DNA from: Rugosimonospora acidiphila | GTDB taxonomy: Bacteria > Actinomycetota > Actinomycetes > Mycobacteriales > Micromonosporaceae | DNA length: 64,000 bases | Reading direction: 5' to 3' | Assembly: GCF_039543385.1 (NCBI RefSeq) | Contig: NZ_BAABJQ010000001.1 | Span: forward strand, 62,001 to 126,000 | Shown: piece after piece, positions 26,916-34,043 of the stretch | How positions within the stretch are numbered: position 1 is the first letter of the stretch | Layout of the letters: the number at the start of each line of letters is the position of its first letter | The notes under the pieces: generated by a model | The model's input: only the letters and a program-made list of their open reading frames with translations | The model's database searches: none | What the model was told of the DNA's origin: nothing | Made by a program: the position numbers and the translations under genes

Positions 26916-27658
26916 GGTCGGCGACGCCCGGCGAGCCGCAGCCACCCGAGTCTTGGCAGCCGCCCGAGCCTTGGCAGCGGCCCACAGCGCAGCCACCGTT
27001 GATGCCGCCCGAGCCGTTGGTGCCGCCCCAGTCGTGGCCCACGCAGGCGCCGCCGAGCGGGTACGCCTACAACTGGGGACAGGGCCATCCGGCACCCGGG
27101 TACGCCGGTCCGGTGTTGATCCAGAGGCCGCCGCGACCGGGTGTGGTGAATATCGCAGTGATTCTGACCTATCTCGGTGCGGGCCTGTCATTGGTCGCTA
27201 CAGTGCTCTCCATAATATCGATAATCATAGATCAAGATTCCATGGTTACGCAGGTCACCGACCAGACCAATCCAAGTTTGAGCGGCGGGCCCGATCCGGC
27301 CACGGTGGTCCACGCGACCGTCGGGATCGGGATTGTGATCTCTGTAGTGGAGTAGATACTGCCCGCTGCCGGTGCCGTGGTGACCGCCGCGCTGTCCCAT
27401 CGGGGCTCTAATGCAAGCCGGATAACGCTGGCCAGCCTGATGGGGTTCTACGTCCTCATTGGCCTGTGTGGCGGCGCATTTGCCCTGGTCAACGTAGGTG
27501 CGGCCGGCTTCCCGTCCCCGGGCTTGAGAGCCTCCGTGGCGGTCGTCGAGGTCTTGGCGGCATTACTGGCTGTCACCATAGGTGTGCTGCTTCTGTTGCC
27601 GGCGGCCAACCGGTTCTTCTACGCCGGCCCGGGTCGTCGGTTCGTGCCATCGACCTAG
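26912..27658 (+). pseudogene. Four-helix membrane protein interrupted by an in-frame stop (paralogue 3)
   Basis: The frame from ATG 26912 reads a Pro-rich cytoplasmic segment and two hydrophobic helices, then meets TAG at 27353-27355. The same frame continues without a shift from 27356 to a second stop at 27656, adding two more helices and the family end LLLLPAANRFFYAGPGRRF. Together the parts give 248 codons, the size and topology of the neighbouring paralogue at 25256. One base change (for example TGG to TAG) explains the break. The region also has more AT-rich codons than its neighbours (around 27200-27245). A GTG at 27377 could restart translation of the second half. Confidence 0.7.
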
Positions 27659-27674
27659 CAAGTACTCTCGTCGT

Positions 27675-28214
27675 ATGACAGAGCGCGACGACCTGCGCAA
27701 ACTCATCGCAGACCTGGCTATCGTCCACGGTCGCGTGGTGTTGTCCTCCGGCCAGGAGGCCAACTACTACGTCGATCTGCGCCGCGTGACGCTTCATCAC
27801 TCGGCGGCCCCGCTGGTCGGTCGGGTGATGCTCGACCTCACGGCTGACTGGGACTACGACGCAGTCGGCGGTCTGACGCTCGGTGCCGACCCGGTGGCCG
27901 GAGCCATGCTCCATGCCGCGGCGGCCCGGGACATTGAACTGGACGCATTCGTTGTCCGTAAATCTGAGAAGACGCACGGTCTACAGAGGCGTATCGAGGG
28001 ACCTGACGTCGCCGGCCGCAGAGTGCTGGCGGTGGAGGACACCTCAACCACGGGCTCGAGCGTGATGTCTGCTGTGGATGCTTTGAGGGAAGCCGGAGCT
28101 GTGGTCGTCGGAGTTGCGGTTATTGTTGATCGTGGCGCGGGGAGCGCCGTTCGGTCCGCTGGGCTGGGTTACAGATCCGCCTATTCGCTGACCGACCTCG
28201 GCCTCGCGGTTTGA
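27675..28214 (+). CDS. pyrE: Orotate phosphoribosyltransferase
   Basis: PyrE makes orotidine 5'-phosphate from orotate and PRPP in pyrimidine synthesis. The 179-residue protein has the substrate-binding SSGQEANYYVDLRRVTL region and the GLTLGADPVAGAM block. A Lys-rich flexible loop is reduced to RKSEKTHGLQRRIEG, and the PRPP motif VLAVEDTSTTGSSVMSAV is present. Base composition is a little more AT-rich than the flanking genes. No other pyrimidine gene is in the window, which is usual for actinobacteria where pyrE is separate. Confidence 0.93.
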   Translation: MTERDDLRKLIADLAIVHGRVVLSSGQEANYYVDLRRVTLHHSAAPLVGRVMLDLTADWDYDAVGGLTLGADPVAGAMLHAAAARDIELDAFVVRKSEKTHGLQRRIEGPDVAGRRVLAVEDTSTTGSSVMSAVDALREAGAVVVGVAVIVDRGAGSAVRSAGLGYRSAYSLTDLGLAV

Positions 28215-28221
28215 AAATTTG

Positions 28222-28255
28222 TCGATTCGGACCTGCGCATATGCAGGCGAATCGA
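28222..28255. promoter_or_regulatory. Nested palindrome, probable ArsR operator
   Basis: Outer arms TCGATTCG (28222-28229) and CGAATCGA (28248-28255) pair perfectly. Inside them lies CCTGC-GCATAT-GCAGG. The centre GCATATGC resembles known operators of SmtB/ArsR-type metal sensors. It ends 16 bases before the ATG of the arsR-type gene, so autoregulation is likely. Confidence 0.75.
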
Positions 28256-28271
28256 TGGTGTAGGTGGAAGG

Positions 28272-28649
28272 ATGGAAGACGTGGGAACTGCGTTGGCCGA
28301 AACTGCTTTACCAGCTATCTCGCCGCTTGCCGGCGAACCGATTGAGCGTGCCGATGCGGAGCGCCTGGCGGGAGTGCTCAAGGCACTCGCCGACCCGGCC
28401 CGGCTCCGGCTGCTCAGCCTGATTCAGTCGGCTCCTGAGGGCGAGGCGTGCGTGTGTGACCTCACCGCGCCGCTCGGACTTTCTCAGCCGACGGTGAGTC
28501 ACCACCTCCGGATCCTCACTGAGGCCGGTCTCCTGGAGCGCGAGAAGCGCGGCGTCTGGGCGTACTACCGCCTGGTGCCGTCGGCGATCGCCGCGATCGC
28601 CGATCTGCTGACCCCGCCGCGCAAGCGTGCGACCAAGAAGGCTCGCTGA
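28272..28649 (+). CDS. ArsR/SmtB family metal-sensing repressor
   Basis: The 125-residue winged-helix repressor has the DNA-reading helix LGLSQPTVSHHLRILTEAGLLERE and the ArsR-type metal motif in helix 3, CVCDL (Cys60 and Cys62). This usually senses As(III)/Sb(III), Cd/Pb or a related thiophilic metal. A third ligand is not obvious. No arsenic resistance or efflux gene sits next to it. A hairpin follows (28680-28702), so it may be monocistronic, with targets elsewhere. Confidence 0.88.
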   Translation: MEDVGTALAETALPAISPLAGEPIERADAERLAGVLKALADPARLRLLSLIQSAPEGEACVCDLTAPLGLSQPTVSHHLRILTEAGLLEREKRGVWAYYRLVPSAIAAIADLLTPPRKRATKKAR

Positions 28650-28679
28650 ACAACGCTGAACCGGCCGTTGTCGCGCCGG

Positions 28680-28702
28680 CACGGCCCGGTGACCGGGCCG
28701 TG
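28680..28702 (+). terminator. Hairpin between arsR-like gene and aldolase
   Basis: CACGGCCCGG and CCGGGCCGTG form a perfect 10-bp stem with a TGA loop, 30 bases after the repressor stop. It ends six bases before the aldolase GTG and so would also cover its ribosome binding site if read-through occurred. Confidence 0.7.
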
Positions 28703-28707
28703 GTCGC

Positions 28708-29373
28708 GTGAACTACGTCGCAGGAGACCTGCGGGACCAGTTGGTCCAGGTGGGTTCGGCGGTGGTCGGGGCCGGCCTGGTGGTCGGCTCGGGTGGGAAC
28801 CTGTCGGCGCGCGAACCGGGCGCCGACGATATCTGGGTGACCGCGACGGGGACGTGGCTCGACCGTCTCGACCGGTCCGACTTCTGTCGGGTGAGTATCG
28901 CGACGGGTGCGGTGGCCGGCGGCTCTCCGCCGCCGGCCACCGGGTCGCGCAGCGGGGCGGGACAGTTCCCGACCTCGGAGTTGGCGCTGCACCTTGAGAC
29001 GTACCGCGCGAGGCGGGACGTCAACGCGATAGTGCACCTGCATCCGCAGAACACGCTGCTGCTGGACGCGCTCGACGAGCCGATCCGGCTGATCACCACT
29101 GATCACGCCTTCTACCTGCGGCGCGTGGCGCGCACTCCGTACCACCCGCCCGGTACCGCCGAGGTCGCGCGGGTGGCGGCCGACGCCAGCGCGGACGGCA
29201 CCAACTGCGTAATTCTGGCCCGGCATGGCTGTTCGGTGCTCGCCGACACCGTGGAACTGGCCCACAAACGTGCGCTCTACCTCGAAGAGGCCGCCCTGCT
29301 GACGTTCCGTGCGGTCAGCGCGGGCCTGGCTCACCGGCTGCCGGCGACGATGCCGGTGCTCGACCGGGCCTGA
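28708..29373 (+). CDS. Class II aldolase/adducin family protein
   Basis: The 221-residue protein is of the L-fuculose-1-phosphate aldolase / adducin N-domain type. It has the phosphate-binding GSGGNLSAR loop (28-35), the catalytic region PTSELALHLETY with Glu91, and the zinc ligands HLH at 110-112. A late His lies in ARHGCSVLA. Such enzymes cleave or epimerise phosphorylated sugars or act in methionine salvage. The specific substrate is unclear. The start is GTG 28708, preceded immediately by a hairpin, which is unusual for translation initiation. Confidence 0.85.
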   Translation: MNYVAGDLRDQLVQVGSAVVGAGLVVGSGGNLSAREPGADDIWVTATGTWLDRLDRSDFCRVSIATGAVAGGSPPPATGSRSGAGQFPTSELALHLETYRARRDVNAIVHLHPQNTLLLDALDEPIRLITTDHAFYLRRVARTPYHPPGTAEVARVAADASADGTNCVILARHGCSVLADTVELAHKRALYLEEAALLTFRAVSAGLAHRLPATMPVLDRA

Positions 29374-29417
29374 CCCGACGGGCCGGAGAGTTTTCCCGGG
29401 CCCGACCGCTATCTTGT

Positions 29418-29455
29418 CCAGCGCCGATTCAAGCTCCTCCAGCGCCGATTCAAGC
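29418..29455. repeat. Short direct repeat, 17 bp x 2
   Basis: CCAGCGCCGATTCAAGC occurs at 29418-29434 and again at 29439-29455 in the gap between the aldolase and the convergent dedA gene. No protein frame fits. Confidence 0.6.
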
Positions 29456-29519
29456 CCGCCCGGTGCGGCCAGGGAGGCCCACCCCGTCGCGGGCCGGCGC
29501 CGCTACGGATCCCGCCCCG

Positions 29520-30269
29520 TTACCGGTTCCGGCCGGCCCCCTGGCGGACGTGCCGGCCGCCCTGGTGGCGGTCCTGGTCGCCGCCCCGGCGCTTCTCCCG
29601 CCGGCTGCGGAGGAACTCGATGAACATCGGGATCAGCGAGAGCAGAACGATCAGCACGATGACCGGCAGCAGGTACGTGTCGATCTTCGAGGCCGGGATC
29701 AGCTTGAGGATCTGCTTCGCGAGCGAGTAGCCGATCAGCAGCACCCCGTCGGCCCAGATGATGCTGACCACCACGTTCCAGATGAAGAACGTGCGGGCGG
29801 GCACCTCCAGCACGCCGGCGATCGGGTTCATGAACGTGCGGACGACCGGGGTGAACCGCGACAAAATGATCGCCTTGGCCGCTCCGAACCGGTTGAAGAA
29901 CGCCTCCGCCTTGTCGACGTACTCCTGCCTGAACAGGCGGGAATCCGGGCGTTGGAACATCTTCCGTCCGTACCGGGCGCCGAGGAAGTGCCCCAACTGG
30001 GCACCGGCGATGGCCACGAGCGGGGTCACGATCAGCAACCAGAACAGCGAGAGCTTGGTGCCGACGAACTGGTCGGCGACGGGCGAGGAGGCGACTCCGG
30101 CCAGGAAGATCAGAGAGTCACCGGGGAAGAAGAACCCGATCAGCAGGCCGGTCTCGGCGAAAATGACCGCCCAGATGCCGAACAGGCCGGCGCTCTGGAT
30201 CAGATCCTTCGGGTTGAGCAGGCTGCCCAGGCTCTCGGCCAGCGCGCGGCTCTTCTCGGCGGTATCCAC
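29520..30269 (-). CDS. DedA family membrane protein
   Basis: The 249-residue protein fits the DedA/SNARE-associated family. These multi-span proteins are linked to undecaprenyl-phosphate or phospholipid transport across the membrane. Family motifs: FAETGLLIGFFFPGDSLIFLAG, then GAQLGHFLGARYGRKMF, and the conserved (F)xxRFTPVVRTFMNPIAG segment. A basic, disordered C-terminus (RREKRRGGDQDRHQGGRHVRQ) follows the last helix. The GTG at 30269 is the best start; the much longer upstream frame has no family resemblance and overlaps the amrS remnant. Confidence 0.9.
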   Translation of the reverse strand: MDTAEKSRALAESLGSLLNPKDLIQSAGLFGIWAVIFAETGLLIGFFFPGDSLIFLAGVASSPVADQFVGTKLSLFWLLIVTPLVAIAGAQLGHFLGARYGRKMFQRPDSRLFRQEYVDKAEAFFNRFGAAKAIILSRFTPVVRTFMNPIAGVLEVPARTFFIWNVVVSIIWADGVLLIGYSLAKQILKLIPASKIDTYLLPVIVLIVLLSLIPMFIEFLRSRREKRRGGDQDRHQGGRHVRQGAGRNR

Positions 30270-30486
30270 GGCGATAGAGGTTACCGGTGACCGGTATGAG
30301 GACTCCCCCCGATCCAGGAATCTCTCAGCCAATAGCGGCGGCTGCCTCCGGTTCACGTCCCCTGGTGGGCGGTTCGCGCACCCCTGGTGGCCGGTTCGCG
30401 GACCGGAGGGCCGGCCGGTCGGCCGACCCCTGGCGTGGGCCCCTCGGGCGGAGGCGGACCGATGAGTTCGGGCGTAGCGTGAGGCG

Positions 30487-30848
30487 ATGCCGCCCCGCGG
30501 CGCGTCGCTCTCCGGCGCCGACGCGCACACGGTGCCCACCCGGTACCGGCACAGCCTGCCGGACGGCGGGTGCAGTGCGACCTGTGCCCGCGCGCCTGCC
30601 GGCCGCACGAGGGCCCGCGCGGGCTGTGCCTCGTACGCGGACGGGTCGACGGCGGCGTGGTGCTGGCCAGCTATGGGCGTTCCGGCTGCAACCTGTCCTG
30701 CCGGTGCCGCAGCTACCGGGTCGAGGCGTACCGGCTGGACGACCCGGGTACCTGCGTCCACTGTGGATACCAACTACCCGGGGTGTACGACGGCCCCGCC
30801 GGCGACTGGGGAGCCCGGCGGCTGCCGGTGCTGCTGGACGCCGGGTAG
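30487..30848 (+). pseudogene. Collapsed amrS radical SAM gene (AmmeMemoRadiSam system)
   Basis: Pieces of the AmrS enzyme can be read in order. RYRHSLPDG is in the frame of the ATG at 30487. After a 1-base deletion near 30567, the frame becomes VQCDLCPRACRPHEGPRGLC, then VVLASYGRS. It then jumps to GCNLSCR (the radical SAM cluster site) and then to the C-terminal zinc region SYRVEAYRLDDPGTCVHCG and PGVYDG. The normal protein has about 350 residues; here nearly all of the radical SAM barrel is missing, in at least two deletions. It lies 21 bases before the intact Memo-like gene. The alternative is a 92-residue zinc-binding protein starting at GTG 30570, but the frameshift argues against it. 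Confidence 0.65.
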
Positions 30849-30869
30849 CGGGACGGGCCGGTAGCCAGG

Positions 30870-31691
30870 ATGGATGAGCGCCGCCTCCGGACGCCGGCCG
30901 TGGCCGGCCAGTTCTACCCGGCCGCTCCGGCCGTCCTCGCCCGCGGGGTGGACCTGCTCGTCGAGGCGGTACCGGTGCCGGACGGTGAGCCGTTCGCCCC
31001 GGCATATGTGGTGCCGCACGCCGGGTACCGCTACTCCGGCCCCACGGCGGCACACGCGTACGCCCGGCTGCGCCCGCACGCCGACGGAATCCGCCGGGTT
31101 GTCCTGATCGGCCCGGCGCACCGGGTACCTGTGGTCGGCTGCGTGGTACCGGGCACCGCCGGCTGGCTCACCCCGCTCGGCGAGGTACCGATCGACACCG
31201 CGGCGGTTGCCGCGCTGGCCGGGGACGGGTACGCCCGGGTGGACGACCGGCCGCTGGCGCCCGAGCACTCCCTGGAGGTGCAGCTGCCGTTCCTGCAGCG
31301 GCTGAGCGCGCTGGCCGGCGTCCCGCCGGTACCGGTCCTGCCGATCGCGGTCGGCGCGTCCACTCCGGACGAGGTGGCCGGAGCGCTGTCCGCCGCCGTG
31401 GCCACGACCGGGCCCGGCACGATCATCCTGTGCAGCACCGACCTGTCGCACTACCGGAGCGAGGTGGAGGCGCGGGCGCAGGACTCCGCCACGGTGCGCG
31501 CCGTCGAGGAACTGGCCGCCGCGCGCATCGGCCGGTACGACGCCTGCGGCGCGTACGCGCTGCGCGGGCTGCTCGGGTACGCGCTGGGTGTCGGCCTGCG
31601 CCCCGCGCTGCTGCACCGCGCCACCTCCGCCGACGCGGGCGGGGACCGCTCGCGAGTGGTCGGCTACGCGTCGTTCGCGCTGCGCCCCTGA
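30870..31691 (+). CDS. amrB: AmmeMemoRadiSam system protein B (Memo family)
   Basis: The 273-residue protein is a Memo/LigB-like dioxygenase-fold protein. Markers: RTPAVAGQFYPA at the start, VPHAGYRYSGPTAAHAYARL, LIGPAHRV, a conserved ALAPEHSLEVQLPFLQ-type segment (here RPLAPEHSLEVQLPFLQ), and LCSTDLSHY. The His and Asp of these motifs form the metal site in Memo. Normally it works with AmrA (AMMECR1) and AmrS. Here AmrS is a relic and AmrA is not in the window, so the protein has lost its usual local partners. Confidence 0.9.
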   Translation: MDERRLRTPAVAGQFYPAAPAVLARGVDLLVEAVPVPDGEPFAPAYVVPHAGYRYSGPTAAHAYARLRPHADGIRRVVLIGPAHRVPVVGCVVPGTAGWLTPLGEVPIDTAAVAALAGDGYARVDDRPLAPEHSLEVQLPFLQRLSALAGVPPVPVLPIAVGASTPDEVAGALSAAVATTGPGTIILCSTDLSHYRSEVEARAQDSATVRAVEELAAARIGRYDACGAYALRGLLGYALGVGLRPALLHRATSADAGGDRSRVVGYASFALRP

Positions 31692-31742
31692 CGCGACCGC
31701 CGGCGCCCTGACGAGATCGCCTCACGGCGGCCAGAGCGGGCC

Positions 31743-31772
31743 CGCCGGGGTGACCCTCCCCGGTCACGGCGG
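31743..31772. terminator. Terminator hairpin between amrB and the acidic small gene
   Basis: CCGCCG-GGTGACC pairs with GGTCAC-GGCGG in an imperfect stem in the 99-base gap between the two convergent genes. It can serve both strands. Confidence 0.5.
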
Positions 31773-31790
31773 CCAGCCCGCTCCGCGCGC

Positions 31791-32045
31791 TCAGCGGTAG
31801 TCGTCGTCGAAGCCGACCACCTGGGCCTGCTCGATCGCGTCCCACTCGTTGACCTCGGGGTCGCGCTCCACGTTCAGCGGGCTGTCTTCCCGCTCCCCGG
31901 CCGGGTTGGCCGGCATGGACTGTTCGAAAGCGTCCTCCGCGGGCGCCTCAAGATCGCGCCGGTCAGGGTCGAGATTCTCGTCGCGGCCCGGGCCCACGCC
32001 CGGCTCGAGGTTCGCGTCTGGGTCGCTGAACTCCGGTTCGGTCAT
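31791..32045 (-). CDS. Small acidic conserved protein, 84 residues
   Basis: The protein is highly acidic and Pro/Asn-rich, without hydrophobic segments, so likely disordered. It reads MTEPEFSDPDANLEPGVGP at the start and WDAIEQAQVVGFDDDYR at the end. The ATG at 32045 is preceded by a near-perfect AGGAGG five bases upstream, which decides the start over the GTG two codons earlier. I know no function. The position next to fbaA appears to be that of a family-specific small gene, but this is recall, not tested. Confidence 0.75.
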   Translation of the reverse strand: MTEPEFSDPDANLEPGVGPGRDENLDPDRRDLEAPAEDAFEQSMPANPAGEREDSPLNVERDPEVNEWDAIEQAQVVGFDDDYR

Positions 32046-32247
32046 GGCCACCTCCTGGCAACCACGGTACGACCTGGCGGCGTCCGCCGCAGGGCGTCGC
32101 GGATAGGGCCCCCACGATGTGATCCACCCAGTGAGGTGCGGGATACTGCCGGTTCAGGCAGTGCGTCGCGGGCCCGGCACTGGAGCCGGACTTTTTCCGG
32201 CGGCGCAATCCAGTCACCGCCAGCCAGTGCACGAAGGAGCGTTCCAG

Positions 32248-33273
<1,026 letters not shown>

Positions 33274-33290
33274 GCAGGAATCCCGGACAG

Positions 33291-33328
33291 GAGGAGAGCC
33301 CGGCGGCTTGCGCCACCGGGCTCTCCTC
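33291..33328 (+). terminator. Terminator of fbaA
   Basis: GAGGAGAGCCCGG pairs with CCGGGCTCTCCTC (13 bp) around a loop that can extend the stem by two more G-C pairs. It starts 18 bases after the fbaA stop. Confidence 0.85.
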
Positions 33329-33451
33329 GCCGGGTCCTGGGGAGGCTCCGGACCTCCATTTCTACTCCGGTACACCGTGCGGGAGAACCACCGGTTGCGT
33401 GAGCAACGACTCAGCCTTTCAGGCGAGCCGTCAGCCAAATGGCGAGGTTGA

Positions 33452-33874
33452 ATGAGCCCCATGCAGAATCTGCTGCCCGAACCGCCGGCCACCCGGCTTC
33501 CCGAGGAAACCGAGGCCAGCACCGCGCTGGCCAGCGCCGAGCCCGACGCGGTAAAGAACGTCGCCGCGCGGTTCCCCACCTACAGCGCCGCGTGGGCCGC
33601 GCTCGCCAGGGGGTCGATGGGAACCGGTGATCCGGTGACCGCGTACGCCTACGCCCGCACCGGGTATCACCGCGGCCTGGATCAGTTGCGCCGGGCCGGT
33701 TGGAAGGGCCACGGTCCGGTGCCCTGGTCGCACGAGCCGAACCGTGGCTTCCTGCGGAGTTTGCACCAGCTCGCACTGGCCGCCGACGCGATCGGCGAGG
33801 CGGACGAGGCGGCCCGGTGCGCGCAGTTCCTCCGCGACTGTGACCCCTCGGCGGCCGACGCGCTGACCGGCTGA
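33452..33874 (+). CDS. DUF3151 family protein
   Basis: The 140-residue soluble protein matches the actinobacterial DUF3151 family in length and in the segments LLPEPPATRLPEE near the start, FPTYSAAWAALA, VTAYAYARTGYHRGLDQLRRAGWKG, VPWSHEPNRGFLRSL and CAQFLRDCDP. It looks like a tetratricopeptide-like helical fold. Function is unknown. The neighbourhood (fbaA before, purA after) is common for the family. An ATG at 33461 is an alternative start. Confidence 0.9.
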   Translation: MSPMQNLLPEPPATRLPEETEASTALASAEPDAVKNVAARFPTYSAAWAALARGSMGTGDPVTAYAYARTGYHRGLDQLRRAGWKGHGPVPWSHEPNRGFLRSLHQLALAADAIGEADEAARCAQFLRDCDPSAADALTG

Positions 33875-33945
33875 ACCCGATCGAAGCGCCGTACTCCGGG
33901 AAGGCACCGCCGAACCGGGGCGCGGCACCCATCCCCAGCGTCTCC

Positions 33946-33975
33946 CCGGCCGGGCCGCACCAGCGGTCCGGCCGG
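33946..33975. terminator. Bidirectional terminator after DUF3151 gene
   Basis: CCGGCCGGGCCG and CGGTCCGGCCGG form a 12-bp stem with one G-U pair and a CACCAG loop. It serves the DUF3151 gene and the convergent MinD-like gene. Confidence 0.8.
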
Positions 33976-34043
33976 CTTGGCCTCAACGGGCGCCGGCTGG
34001 ACTTCATGGGCCCGGGCTCGGCTTCATGGGCCCCGGGCCGGCT

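Noticed and set aside
30570..30848. Intact 92-residue zinc-binding protein
   Set aside because: Upstream AmrS-like sequence in another frame and the order of motifs favour a decayed amrS; it is kept as the less likely alternative.
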